Origin: an uncultured Clostridia bacterium
Lineage (GTDB): Bacteria; Bacillota; Clostridia; Christensenellales; Borkfalkiaceae
Direction: 5' to 3'
Length of the DNA stretch: 64,000 bases
Assembly: GCA_944336975.1 (NCBI GenBank)
Contig: CALVLH010000001.1
Coordinates: 186,001-250,000, forward strand
Positions 1-8,346 of this stretch are shown piece after piece (position 1 is the stretch's first letter; every line of letters begins with the position of its first letter). Made by a program: the position numbers and the translations under genes. Below the pieces are notes generated by a model. The model was not told where the DNA came from. It made no database searches and saw nothing but the letters and a program-made list of their open reading frames with translations.

Positions 1-1787
1 TGACCAAATCCAACGGCAATATCCTGCTGTTCATCGACGAACTGCATACCGTCGTCGGCGCGGGCAAGGCGGAGGGCGCGATGGACGCGGGCAACCTCTT
101 GAAGCCGCTTCTGGCGCGCGGCGAATTGCACTGCATCGGCGCGACCACGCTGGACGAATACCGAAAGTATATCGAGAAGGACGCGGCGCTCGAACGCCGT
201 TTCCAGCCCGTCATGGTCAACGAGCCGACGGTGGAGGATACCATTTCCATCCTCCGCGGGCTGAAAGAGCGGTTTGAGATCTTCCACGGCGTGCGCATCC
301 ACGACGACGCGCTCGTCGCGGCGGCGACCTTGTCCAACCGCTATATCACCGACCGTTTCCTGCCCGATAAGGCGATCGACCTCGTGGACGAGGCGGCGGC
401 GATGATCCGCACGGAGATCGACTCCATGCCTTCGGATATGGACGCGCTCCACCGCAAGATCATGCAGTTGGAAGTGGAGGAGAAGGCGCTTTCCAAGGAA
501 AAAGACCATCTGTCCGAAGCGCGGCTCACGGCGCTCAAAAAAGAGCTTTCGGAATACAAAGAGAAGTTCGATACGATGAAGGCGAAGTGGGAATCGGAAA
601 AGACCGCCATCCACGCGGAGAAAGATCTCAAAGAGCAGATCGACCGCGTGAAGGGGGAGATCGATTCCGCCATGAACCGCGGCGAGTTGGAAAAGGCGTC
701 CCGCCTGCGTTACGCGGAACTGCCCGCGCTGGAAAAGAAGCTGGCGGAGGCAAAATCGCACAACAACGACAGAGAGGATGCCATCTTGCAGGACGAGGTG
801 ACGGAAGAGCAGATCAATCAGATCGTGGCGCGCTGGACGGGCATCCCCGTGGCGCGGCTCAAAGAGGGCGAGCGGGAGAAGATCTTACGCCTCGAAGAAG
901 ATCTTCATAAGCGCGTCATCGGTCAGAACGAGGCGGTGGAAAAGGTCTCCGAAGCCATCCTTCGCGCCCGCGCGGGCATTTCCGATCCCAACCGTCCCAT
1001 CGGTTCCTTCCTGTTTTTAGGTCCGACGGGCGTGGGCAAGACGGAACTTGCCAAATCGCTTGCGGAAAACCTCTTCGACGACGAGCGCAATATGGTGCGC
1101 ATCGATATGTCCGAGTATATGGAAAAGTTCTCGGTGTCCCGTCTGGTCGGCGCGCCTCCCGGATACGTCGGGTATGAGGAAGGGGGCACGCTCACCGAAG
1201 CGGTGCGCAGAAAGCCCTATTCCATCGTGCTCTTCGACGAGATCGAAAAGGCGCATCCCGATGTGTTCAACATCCTCTTGCAGATCCTCGACGACGGTCG
1301 CGTGACCGATTCGCAGGGGCGCACGGTGAATTTCAAGAACACCATCATCATTTTGACTTCCAACCTCGGTTCCTCCTTCATCACGGAGGGGATCCTGCCC
1401 GACGGCGAGATCTCGGACGAGGCGAAAGCGCAGGTCAACGCCCTGCTCAAACAGTCCTTCCGCCCCGAATTCCTTAACCGTCTGGACGAGATCATCATGT
1501 TCCGCCCGCTGACGCGGGAGAACATCGGCGCGATCGTGGACATCCTTCTCAGACGTCTGGAAGGCCGCCTGAAAGCGGAGAACCTCACGCTGGAAGTGAC
1601 GCCCGCCGCGAAGGAATATATCGCGGAAAACGGCTACGACAGCGTATACGGCGCGCGCCCGTTGAAGCGGTTTTTGCAATCGAGAGCGGAAACGCTGATC
1701 GCGAAGTATATCATCAAAAACAATCCCGAAGCGGGCAGCGTGCTCACGCTGGACGTCAATGCCGACGGATTGTATCTCAAAGCGTAA
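1..1787 (+). CDS. clpB: ATP-dependent chaperone ClpB, 3' part (5' end outside window)
   Basis: The frame is open from base 3 and gives about 594 residues of a protein that normally has about 860, so roughly the first third is missing. The fragment opens at the Walker B region of the first AAA+ domain (LLFIDELHT), followed by the arginine-finger segment ERRFQP. A long charged coiled-coil region at fragment residues ~145-260 is the middle domain that separates ClpB from ClpA/ClpC. The second AAA+ domain follows, with Walker A GPTGVGKT at ~residue 340 and [11 protein letters not shown] as Walker B. ClpB is a cytosolic hexameric disaggregase working with DnaK. A strong terminator follows directly. 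Confidence 0.95.
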   Translation, partial: TKSNGNILLFIDELHTVVGAGKAEGAMDAGNLLKPLLARGELHCIGATTLDEYRKYIEKDAALERRFQPVMVNEPTVEDTISILRGLKERFEIFHGVRIHDDALVAAATLSNRYITDRFLPDKAIDLVDEAAAMIRTEIDSMPSDMDALHRKIMQLEVEEKALSKEKDHLSEARLTALKKELSEYKEKFDTMKAKWESEKTAIHAEKDLKEQIDRVKGEIDSAMNRGELEKASRLRYAELPALEKKLAEAKSHNNDREDAILQDEVTEEQINQIVARWTGIPVARLKEGEREKILRLEEDLHKRVIGQNEAVEKVSEAILRARAGISDPNRPIGSFLFLGPTGVGKTELAKSLAENLFDDERNMVRIDMSEYMEKFSVSRLVGAPPGYVGYEEGGTLTEAVRRKPYSIVLFDEIEKAHPDVFNILLQILDDGRVTDSQGRTVNFKNTIIILTSNLGSSFITEGILPDGEISDEAKAQVNALLKQSFRPEFLNRLDEIIMFRPLTRENIGAIVDILLRRLEGRLKAENLTLEVTPAAKEYIAENGYDSVYGARPLKRFLQSRAETLIAKYIIKNNPEAGSVLTLDVNADGLYLKA

Positions 1788-1792
1788 TGCGG

Positions 1793-1829
1793 TGCGCCGC
1801 GCGCAGAAATTCTGCGCGCGGCGCATTTT
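1793..1829 (+). terminator. Rho-independent terminator after clpB
   Basis: A perfect 15-bp stem (1793-1807 with 1811-1825), very GC-rich, with a 3-nt loop and followed by TTTT. It lies 5 nt after the clpB stop and separates clpB from the recX promoter. Confidence 0.85.
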
Positions 1830-1840
1830 CGTCTGCGGGA

Positions 1841-1869
1841 TTGACTTTTGCGCGGAAAACGGATATAAT
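1841..1869 (+). promoter_or_regulatory. Sigma-A promoter of the recX transcription unit
   Basis: TTGACT at 1841-1846, 17-bp spacer, TATAAT at 1864-1869, about 50 nt upstream of the recX start. Confidence 0.85.
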
Positions 1870-1920
1870 AACAAAGCACAGGGCACCGCCGCGCACAGCG
1901 GAAGGGCGCAGGAGAGGAGT

Positions 1921-2538
1921 ATGGCGGAAATCACGGCGATCACGCCGCAGATCAAGGACAAAACGCGCTGCAATATCGAGATCGACGGCAGATTTTATTG
2001 CGGACTGAAGCTGGAAACGGCGATGAAGTACCGTCTCAAAGCGGGGGAAGCCGTCGACCTTGCCCGCCTGTCCGCCATCCAGCTGGAAAGCGAAAAGATG
2101 ACGGCGCTGGACAAGGCGCTTACCCATATCTCTTCTTCGATGAAGACGGAGAGGCAGGTGCGCGATTACCTCAAAAAGAAGGGGTATCTGGACGACGTGT
2201 GCGATTATGTCGCGGAGAAGATGCGCGAGTATTCCTATCTGGACGACGCGGCGTATGCCCGCTCGTATGCGGAGAGCGCGGGTAAGCGCAAGGGAAAGCG
2301 GCTCATCCGCGCCGAGCTGAAACGGAAAGGAGTGGACGACGCGGCAATCGCGGAAGCGCTGGAAGGCTTGGACGGCGAGGACGAAAGCGCGGCGCGCGTG
2401 CTGGAAAAATATCTGCGCGGCAAAACGGCGGACGAAAAGACTTTCCGCAAGGCGTACGCCCATCTCATCGGCAAGGGTTACGACCACGACACCGCCAGGC
2501 GGGCGCTGACCGCGTACGGAGCGAGCGATGAGGATTGA
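1921..2538 (+). CDS. recX: Regulatory protein RecX
   Basis: 205 residues, a usual RecX size. RecX binds RecA filaments and modulates recombination. The three-helix repeats are recognisable: the region with RQVRDYLKKKGY, then the segment with YLDDAAYARSYAES, then RLIRAELKRKGVDD and the C-terminal KAYAHLIGKGYD repeat. The ATG at 1921 follows GGAGAGGAG and is preferred over an in-frame ATG at 1759 that lies inside clpB. It is first in an apparent operon: the biotin ligase gene starts inside its last codons (11-nt overlap), then nnrD follows. Confidence 0.9.
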   Translation: MAEITAITPQIKDKTRCNIEIDGRFYCGLKLETAMKYRLKAGEAVDLARLSAIQLESEKMTALDKALTHISSSMKTERQVRDYLKKKGYLDDVCDYVAEKMREYSYLDDAAYARSYAESAGKRKGKRLIRAELKRKGVDDAAIAEALEGLDGEDESAARVLEKYLRGKTADEKTFRKAYAHLIGKGYDHDTARRALTAYGASDED

Positions 2539-3205
2539 ATATCTGGACGAGGTCGATTCGACCAATACCTATATCCGCCGCTATTTGGAAGAGGGGGAAG
2601 ACGTCATCGTCTGCGCCCGCCGTCAGACGGGCGGCAGGGGAACGAAGGGAAGGAGTTTCTGCTCAAAAGAGGGCGGCGTCTACCTTTCCGCGCTCACGTT
2701 TTATCCCGATTTGCCCGTCTCCCGCGCGTTCCGCATCATGACGCATTCGGCGGTCGCCGTCTGTTGCACGGCAAAGGCGTTTGGGGCGGACGCGCAGATC
2801 AAGTGGCCGAACGACGTGTTCGCGGCGGGGAGAAAACTGAGCGGCACGCTCATCGAGAATATCCTTTCGGGCGATAAGGTGCGCTGTTCCGTCGTCGGGA
2901 TCGGGTTCAACGTGAACAACGACGTGTCCGCGCTGGGCGGGATCGCAGTATCTCTGTCCGAGCTTGTCGGTACCGTAAAGACGGACGACGTGCGCGACGA
3001 ACTGATCTCCAATCTCCTGCGCGAGGACGATTTTGCGGAGTACCTCTCCTTCGTCCGCTTCTTGGGCAAGGAGATCACCGTCGTCGAAGGGGAGAAGAGT
3101 TTCCCTGCGATCGCCCGCGCGATCTCGGAGGACGGGCGGCTCATTGCGGACACGGCGGCGGGAAGGCGTACCCTGTCCGCCGCGGAGATCAGCGTGCGAT
3201 TCTGA
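2528..3205 (+). CDS. birA: Biotin--[acetyl-CoA-carboxylase] ligase, monofunctional
   Basis: 225 residues with the catalytic domain of biotin protein ligase and no N-terminal DNA-binding domain. It would activate biotin with ATP and transfer it to biotin carboxyl carrier proteins. Visible motifs: DEVDSTNTY near the N terminus, QTGGRGTKGR (biotinoyl-AMP loop), IKWPNDVF with the key lysine, and KLSGTLIE followed by VVGIGFNVN. A short C-terminal SH3-like part follows. The start overlaps the end of recX, which suggests translational coupling. A second, damaged BirA-like gene with a helix-turn-helix lies at 8347-9036; this copy looks like the working enzyme. Confidence 0.9.
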   Translation: MRIEYLDEVDSTNTYIRRYLEEGEDVIVCARRQTGGRGTKGRSFCSKEGGVYLSALTFYPDLPVSRAFRIMTHSAVAVCCTAKAFGADAQIKWPNDVFAAGRKLSGTLIENILSGDKVRCSVVGIGFNVNNDVSALGGIAVSLSELVGTVKTDDVRDELISNLLREDDFAEYLSFVRFLGKEITVVEGEKSFPAIARAISEDGRLIADTAAGRRTLSAAEISVRF

Positions 3206-3255
3206 GTTTCAGGCATACCGTGTCCGAGGCAGAAGAATATAAAAAGGAGCATACC

Positions 3256-3321
3256 GTGTTTGCGAGAATGCCGCCATCGTGCGGACATGGTGCATGGATA
3301 AGTAAAAAGGAGCGAACATGA
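3256..3321 (+). CDS. Possible 21-codon leader ORF upstream of nnrD
   Basis: GTG at 3256 is preceded by AAAAAGGAGC with good spacing. The frame runs 21 codons and its TGA overlaps the nnrD ATG in an ATGA arrangement (3318-3321). The SD and the coupled stop/start are the only evidence. It could be a translational-coupling leader or chance; no family is recognised. Confidence 0.25.
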   Translation: MFARMPPSCGHGAWISKKERT

Positions 3322-4769
3322 AATACAGTTATTCGTTTGCGCAGATGCGCGAAGCCGACCGCCATACGATCGAAGATCTGGGCGTCCCTTCCCTCACGCT
3401 GATGGAGCGCGCGGGCGCGGCGCTGAAAGAAAGGGCGCTCGCGGCGATGAAACAAACGGGCGCGGAAGAAGCGCTCGTCGTCTGCGGCGGGGGAAACAAC
3501 GGCGGGGACGGTTTCGTCGCCGCGCGGCTGTTGCAGGAAGAAGGCGCAAAGGTGCGCGTGCTCTGCCTTGCGGAGAAGTTCTCTCCCGACTGCGAAGCGA
3601 TGAAAAAAAAGTATCGCGGCGAAATATTGGGGCGCGTTCCGAAGATGCGCTTTTCGTTCATCGTCGATTGCGTGTTGGGAACGGGGCTCACGCGAGAGGC
3701 GGAAGGCGTTCCCGCCATGCTCATCGATTTCATCAATTCCTGCGGGGCGTATGTCGTCTCCGCCGACCTTCCGAGCGGGCTGAAAGAGAACGGCGTCGCG
3801 GGGGCGCACTGCGTGCGCGCGGACGAGACAGTCGCGATGGGGCTTATGAAAAACGCCCTGCTCTTGCAGGACGGCGCGGACGTCGCGGGGAAGATCACAA
3901 TCGCCGACATCGGTATCGCGAGCGCGGATGAGGGCGCGGAGATATGGGAAGCGGCGGACGTCGCCGCGAGTTTTCCCAAAAGAAAGAGCAACGTGCATAA
4001 AGGGACGTTCGGGAAAGCCTGCCTGCTCGCAGGGAGCATGGAATACAGCGGCGCGGCATTTCTGGCGGCGAGCGCCTGCCTGAAATCGGGTGCGGGTTAT
4101 ACGCGCCTGTGCGTTCCCGAAGAACTGTTTCCCTATACGGTGGGGCGCTATCCCGCCTGCATCGTTCAGCCTTTCCGCAGTATCGACGGGGAAACATTGG
4201 GTTCCGACTGTATTGCCGCGGGCATGGGCACAGGCGTGAGCGAGGGGCTCTTCGCCTGTCTGGTAGAACTGTTGCCCGAGTATACGGGCGTGCTCGTGCT
4301 GGACGCCGACGCGCTCAATACGATCGCGCATTACGGGACGGAGATCCTCAAAAATAAGACCTGCCGCGTGATCGTCACGCCGCACCCCAAGGAATTCTCG
4401 CGGCTGACGGGCAAAAGCGTGGCGGAGATCGCGCAAAACGCGGTTGCGGAAGCGCAGTCGTTCGCCGCGGAGTACGGCGTGACCGTTCTCCTCAAGGGCA
4501 ATCGTACCGTCATCACGGACGGAACGCGCACGGCGATCAATACGGAAGGTTCGCCCGCGCTCGCCAAGGGCGGGAGCGGCGACGTGCTCGCAGGCTTTCT
4601 CGCGGGGACGTGCGCCCGAGGGATCCCTCCCTTTGAGGCGTGTTGCTCGGCGGCTTTCGTGTGCGGTCGGGCGGGGGTGCTCTGTGCGGAAGAGATGGGA
4701 GAATACGCTCCCGATGCACAGGACGTCATTGCCCGTCTTCCGCGGGCGATCGCGGGCATTGCGCGTTGA
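3318..4769 (+). CDS. nnrD: Bifunctional NAD(P)H-hydrate epimerase / ADP-dependent NAD(P)H-hydrate dehydratase
   Basis: 483 residues, the usual size for the fused repair enzyme. It restores NAD(P)H that has been hydrated by heat or by GAPDH side reaction. The N-terminal epimerase (YjeF_N) half carries GGGNNGGDGFVAARLL at ~residues 57-72. The C-terminal ribokinase-like dehydratase half contains KGTFGKACLLAGS, LDADALN, TPHPKEFSRL and the ATP/ADP-site GGSGDVLAGF. The ATG at 3318 follows AAAAAGGAGCG. It is probably transcribed with recX and birA. It ends 3 nt before the stop of the convergent gene. Confidence 0.95.
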   Translation: MKYSYSFAQMREADRHTIEDLGVPSLTLMERAGAALKERALAAMKQTGAEEALVVCGGGNNGGDGFVAARLLQEEGAKVRVLCLAEKFSPDCEAMKKKYRGEILGRVPKMRFSFIVDCVLGTGLTREAEGVPAMLIDFINSCGAYVVSADLPSGLKENGVAGAHCVRADETVAMGLMKNALLLQDGADVAGKITIADIGIASADEGAEIWEAADVAASFPKRKSNVHKGTFGKACLLAGSMEYSGAAFLAASACLKSGAGYTRLCVPEELFPYTVGRYPACIVQPFRSIDGETLGSDCIAAGMGTGVSEGLFACLVELLPEYTGVLVLDADALNTIAHYGTEILKNKTCRVIVTPHPKEFSRLTGKSVAEIAQNAVAEAQSFAAEYGVTVLLKGNRTVITDGTRTAINTEGSPALAKGGSGDVLAGFLAGTCARGIPPFEACCSAAFVCGRAGVLCAEEMGEYAPDAQDVIARLPRAIAGIAR

Positions 4770-4772
4770 TCC

Positions 4773-5528
4773 TCATGCCGTACCGAACAGGCGCACCGCG
4801 ACGGACGTCGCGAGCAGGATCGCTCCCGATATGATGTAATATACGGGAAACAACGTGAACAGGCTCATCGCAAGCAGAAAGACGCCCCCCGCGAAAAACG
4901 GGCGGGCGTTTTTTTTGGAAAAGGCGCGTCGGAGACGTACGCCGATCGTGCGGCGCGGCAGTTCGCCGCAGATGAGCGGGGAGGGCGCGGTATCCGTGCG
5001 GCGGAAGAGCTCGAATATTTCGTCGCCGCGCATCGCGTCGATCCCGAAGGACGAGAGGAGCGCCTCCGATTCGGGACTGAGCGCGTTGCAGGCGACGCAA
5101 AAGGGAGTTTTGCCGTATTCGCGGATGAGCCGCGCGACGTCGTCGGCGGAGACGGGTTGCATGGTAAAGAGGGGAACGACGGCGATCCCGTCCGACGAGA
5201 GCGCGTCTCCCTCGCAATGCGCGTTTTTTCCGTCGGCGGCGAGCGCTTTCAGGAGCGCGGCGCGCACGCGTTCCGCGCGTTCGAGGGCGAGGTGGAGCAT
5301 GAGCGCGTTTTTTTGCGCGATCTCGCTGCGTTTCAGGGCACGCCTGCGGTGTTTTCCGTGCAGGAAAAGAAAGGCGAGCCCTCCCGCCGCGAGCGCGAAG
5401 AGCGCCGCGAGGGCGAGCGAGGCGGAAAGCGCAACGCGCGAATACCGCAAGAGCGCGAGCGATAGGAAGAATGTGCATACGGAATAGAACGCGACGTCCG
5501 CGATCAGGGGAAAATCAATTTTCTTCAT
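4773..5528 (-). CDS. Membrane protein of unknown function
   Basis: 251 residues from the ATG at 5528; an upstream in-frame TTG would add 24 residues but would run into the nadD promoter. Two hydrophobic segments sit near the N terminus (SVCTFFLSLALL and the Ala/Leu-rich stretch around ALFALAAGGLAFLFL), then a soluble middle of about 150 residues, and two more membrane segments at the C terminus (FFAGGVFLLAMSLFTLFPVYY and IISGAILLATSV, described here as adjacent pieces). The middle contains MQPVSADDVARLIREYGKTP, with no catalytic motif that I recognise. It is convergent with nnrD and divergent from nadD. Confidence 0.7.
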   Translation of the reverse strand: MKKIDFPLIADVAFYSVCTFFLSLALLRYSRVALSASLALAALFALAAGGLAFLFLHGKHRRRALKRSEIAQKNALMLHLALERAERVRAALLKALAADGKNAHCEGDALSSDGIAVVPLFTMQPVSADDVARLIREYGKTPFCVACNALSPESEALLSSFGIDAMRGDEIFELFRRTDTAPSPLICGELPRRTIGVRLRRAFSKKNARPFFAGGVFLLAMSLFTLFPVYYIISGAILLATSVAVRLFGTA

Positions 5529-5563
5529 ATTGCGATTTTTGCCGCAAAGCGCACAAATTAAAC

Positions 5564-5592
5564 TTGCAATGAGACAAAAAGTATTGTATAAT
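5564..5592 (+). promoter_or_regulatory. Sigma-A promoter of nadD, placed for a leaderless mRNA
   Basis: TTGCAA at 5564-5569, 17-bp spacer, TATAAT at 5587-5592. The nadD ATG begins at 5601, only 8 nt after the -10 box, and no Shine-Dalgarno sequence lies between. Confidence 0.8.
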
Positions 5593-5600
5593 AGTCGCAA

Positions 5601-6740
5601 ATGAGAATCGGTTTATTCGGGGGATCGTTCGATCCCGTTCACGCCGAACACGTCGGATATGTGCGGGCGGCGGCGGAACAACTGCATCTGGATCGGGTGT
5701 TCGTCCTTCCTTCCCACATCGCCCCGCACAAGCGCGGCGGCGCCTTCGCAGACGAGAAAGACAGGTTGGAGATGTGCCGCATCGCCTTCCGCGGGCTTCC
5801 TTACGCCGAAGTGAGCGATTACGAGATCGCGCAGGGCGGCACGAGCTTTTCCTACCTCACCTGCCGCCATTTTGCGCAAAAGTTTCCGCAGGCGGAGCTG
5901 TTCTTCCTCGTCGGGCGGGATATGCTGGAAGATTTCTTCACCTGGAAAAATCCCGACGAACTGCTCTCGTATGCCGTTCTCGCGGCTTGCGGCAGGGCGG
6001 GCGAAATATCGGAAGAGGTGACGGAACGTTTTCTTGCCCGTTTCGGCAAGCCCTTCGTTCGAGTGGAATTCGAAGGGAAAGACGTTTCTTCCACGCGGCT
6101 CCGCACCGATCTCGCGTTCGGAAAGGAGAATGCCGCGCTCGACGCGTCGGTGGAGGAATATGTCCGCAAAAAAGGACTGTATTCCCATCCCGCGATTGCG
6201 CCCGCGCTCGCCTTGGAAAAGCCGTCGCGCAGAGAACACAGTTATCGCGTCGCGCTCATGGCGACGGGGCGTGCGCGGAGCCTGGGCATATCCGAAGAGA
6301 AGGCGCTCCTCGCCGCCGCTTTGCACGACTGCGCGAAGTATGTGCCGTCCTCATCGCCGCTGTTGCAGGGGTTTGTCCCTCCCGCCGACGTACCTTCGCC
6401 CGTGTTGCATCAGTTTACGGGCGCTTATCTCGCGGAGCGTATGTTCGGCATTTCGGATAAAGAGATTCTGGACGCCATCCGCTATCACACGAGCGGCCGC
6501 GCGGACATGGGGGAGCTGGAAAAGCTCATCTACCTCTCGGATATGCTGGAATCGGAACGCGATTTCCCGCAGGTGCAGGAACTTCGGGCGCTCTTTTACA
6601 AAGATCTGGACGAATGCCTGTTCGTCAGCCTTTCGCATACGATGGAATATCTCGCCGAGAGCGGGAAGCCCGTTTATCCGTTGACGGAAGAGGCGTATCT
6701 GTTTATGAAAAATCAATTCGAAAAAAAGGAGAACGTATGA
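5601..6740 (+). CDS. nadD: Fusion of nicotinate-nucleotide adenylyltransferase (NadD) and YqeK-type HD hydrolase
   Basis: 379 residues in two domains. Residues 1-~195 are NadD, which makes nicotinate adenine dinucleotide for NAD synthesis: LFGGSFDPVH at the N terminus, PSHIAPHKR, LVGRDMLEDFFTWKNP and SSTRLR. The usual HxGH nucleotidyltransferase motif reads HAEH. Residues ~205-379 are the HD-superfamily YqeK domain, a family that includes symmetrical Ap4A hydrolases: HSYRVALMA, AAALHDCAKY and AIRYHTSGR. In most Firmicutes these are two adjacent genes; here one frame spans both with no stop. The start is fixed by the family N terminus and lies 8 nt after a -10 box. It overlaps rsfS by 4 nt. 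Confidence 0.93.
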   Translation: MRIGLFGGSFDPVHAEHVGYVRAAAEQLHLDRVFVLPSHIAPHKRGGAFADEKDRLEMCRIAFRGLPYAEVSDYEIAQGGTSFSYLTCRHFAQKFPQAELFFLVGRDMLEDFFTWKNPDELLSYAVLAACGRAGEISEEVTERFLARFGKPFVRVEFEGKDVSSTRLRTDLAFGKENAALDASVEEYVRKKGLYSHPAIAPALALEKPSRREHSYRVALMATGRARSLGISEEKALLAAALHDCAKYVPSSSPLLQGFVPPADVPSPVLHQFTGAYLAERMFGISDKEILDAIRYHTSGRADMGELEKLIYLSDMLESERDFPQVQELRALFYKDLDECLFVSLSHTMEYLAESGKPVYPLTEEAYLFMKNQFEKKENV

Positions 6741-7087
6741 CAAGTTACGAACTGGCACGCGCCGCCGCAAAGGCGCTTTCCGACAAAAAGGCGACGGACA
6801 TCGTCATCCTCAACGTCGCCGATCAGACGGTTCTTTGCTCCTATTTCGTCATTGCGAGCGGAAAGAGCAGCACGCAGGTGCGTGCGCTCGGCGAGAACGT
6901 CGAGGAACAGATGAAGAAAAATTTCGATCTGTCGCCTGCCCGCACCGAAGGGCTTCGCGAAGGGCGTTGGGGCGTCATCGATTACGGCGACGTGATCGTG
7001 CACGTTTTCAACGAGGAGTCCCGCCTGTTCTATTATCTCGAACGGCTCTGGGATTCGGGCGCGAACGTGGAGCGTTACAGCGAATGA
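6737..7087 (+). CDS. rsfS: Ribosomal silencing factor RsfS
   Basis: 116 residues, the usual size. RsfS binds ribosomal protein uL14 and blocks subunit joining in stationary phase or starvation. Typical motifs are ATDIVILNVADQT, SYFVIASGKSSTQVRAL, WGVIDYGDVIVHVF and YYLERLW. The start is the ATG at 6737, overlapping the nadD stop as ATGA and preceded by AAAAAAGGAGAACGT, so it is translationally coupled to nadD. A strong terminator follows. Confidence 0.95.
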   Translation: MTSYELARAAAKALSDKKATDIVILNVADQTVLCSYFVIASGKSSTQVRALGENVEEQMKKNFDLSPARTEGLREGRWGVIDYGDVIVHVFNEESRLFYYLERLWDSGANVERYSE

Positions 7088-7132
7088 GCGCGGCTCGGAA
7101 AAGATCGCGAGGAATAACGAAAAAACAAAACG

Positions 7133-7170
7133 CGCGGGGCGCGGCAGTTATGCCGCGCCCCGCGTGTTTT
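7133..7170. terminator. Bidirectional terminator between convergent genes
   Basis: A perfect 14-bp GC stem (7133-7146 with 7151-7164) and GTTA loop, with a T-run on the right and an A-rich stretch on the left. It can therefore end both rsfS and the minus-strand gene at 7178. Confidence 0.85.
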
Positions 7171-7177
7171 TGCGCCT

Positions 7178-7423
7178 TTATCGGAATTTGATCTCTCTGG
7201 GGGCGGAGTATTCCGATTTTGCGCGCTTTTTCTTGCGTTCCACGATAAAATAGACGGGATCGGGTTTGGGCTCGCGCGGTTCCGGTTGCTGCGGGGGCAG
7301 TTTTTTCCCGAACGTGCGGTATCCGATACGCGCGAGCTTTAGAACGTGTACGACGATCAGACAAAGCAGGAAGAGGCCGAGCAGATACCCCGCGCCCGCT
7401 CCCTGTACGGATAGGAGGTTCAT
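7178..7423 (-). CDS. Small single-span membrane protein, unknown
   Basis: 81 residues from the ATG at 7423. One transmembrane helix near the N terminus (GYLLGLFLLCLIVVHVL) is followed by a cytosol-like, proline- and lysine-rich tail containing PPQQPEPREPKPDP and a basic end, PREIKF. No family recognised. There is no Shine-Dalgarno in front of the ATG; TATCAT lies 6 nt upstream on the minus strand, but a matching -35 is weak. It is divergent from the DeoC-like gene. Confidence 0.6.
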   Translation of the reverse strand: MNLLSVQGAGAGYLLGLFLLCLIVVHVLKLARIGYRTFGKKLPPQQPEPREPKPDPVYFIVERKKKRAKSEYSAPREIKFR

Positions 7424-7505
7424 ATCTGCATGATAACATACGGATTTTGTCACAAAATGCGCAGATTTGGCATATTAACGCCTCTTTGCGGGAAAACTTA
7501 TTCGT

Positions 7506-8294
7506 ATGGAAGAGCGTATCCTCAGCGCCGCGGAAGCGGCGGAATTCGGCGAATTCAAAAGAAGCAAGCGCGAAGCGGAGATCGCCCTCGCGTTGGGCAA
7601 ACTCATCGTGGACGCGTCGCGGCGGGAGACGGACGTCTCGCTGCTCAAACACGCTTGCGAAAGCGCGCGACGGCTGAATGCCGCGGGGGTGCTCGTTTCG
7701 CCCGTCAACGTGGCGGCGGCGAGCAGACTGCTGGAGGGAAGCGCATCCTGCGTATGCTGTGCGGTCGGGGGGACGGGCGAAAGCCTGACGTGCGTCAAGA
7801 AGGCGGAAGCAAAGCGCGCGGCGCGGCAGGGAGCGAAGGAGATCCGCCTCGCGCCCTGTTATTCCGCGCTGGCGTGCGGCAATTATGCCTATGTGAAAAA
7901 GGAGACCAGGCGCATCCGTCGCGCGGTAAAGAACTGCGCGCTCGTGCTGTGCGCTGAGGATAAGGGGCTTACCGAAGAACAGGTGTTCGCGCTCGTAAGA
8001 GCGGCGGCGGACGCGGGTGCGGAGGGCGTGTGCGTGCGAGGCGAAACGGCGCTTCTGAACCGCGTGCAGGCGCTGTGTCGCGGGAAACTTCGACCGGAAG
8101 CGGCGGACGTGGAGAACGGAGAACAGATGCGGCTCCTGCTCAAAGCGGGCGCGATGCGCGCGGTGACATATCACGGCGACCGCATCGCGGACGATCTCCG
8201 CCGCGCGGCGGAAGCGGAACTCGCCATGCAGGAGGGAAGGACGCCCCCTCCGCAATGGGAGGAGGGCACAATCGAGAAGGAAGAGACGCTGTGA
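7506..8294 (+). CDS. DeoC-fold (deoxyribose-phosphate aldolase-like) protein lacking the catalytic residues
   Basis: 262 residues. The central part follows the DeoC aldolase pattern: LVSPVNVAAASRLLEGS, then a segment with GAKEIRLAP, GNYAYVKKE, LTEEQVFALVRAAADAGAEGV, and a C-terminal KAGAMRAVTYHG. At the positions of the DeoC catalytic Asp (EID), the Schiff-base Lys (VKTSTGF) and the second Lys (KASGG) this protein has EIR, VCVRGE and a segment without Lys (RPEAADVEN). It is therefore unlikely to be an aldolase. The role is unknown; it could bind a phosphorylated ligand or be a structural relic. It is a single gene with its own upstream region and a hairpin after the stop. Confidence 0.65.
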   Translation: MEERILSAAEAAEFGEFKRSKREAEIALALGKLIVDASRRETDVSLLKHACESARRLNAAGVLVSPVNVAAASRLLEGSASCVCCAVGGTGESLTCVKKAEAKRAARQGAKEIRLAPCYSALACGNYAYVKKETRRIRRAVKNCALVLCAEDKGLTEEQVFALVRAAADAGAEGVCVRGETALLNRVQALCRGKLRPEAADVENGEQMRLLLKAGAMRAVTYHGDRIADDLRRAAEAELAMQEGRTPPPQWEEGTIEKEETL

Positions 8295-8303
8295 AAGGAT
8301 GGT

Positions 8304-8329
8304 GCGCCGCGGACTTGTGTCCGCGGCGC
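8304..8329. terminator. Hairpin between convergent genes
   Basis: An 11-bp GC stem (8304-8314 with 8319-8329), TTGT loop, 10 nt after the DeoC-like stop. There is only a short T-rich tail (TCCTGTTTG), so it is a moderate terminator for the plus strand. Confidence 0.55.
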
Positions 8330-8346
8330 GCCGTCCTGTTTGCGAT

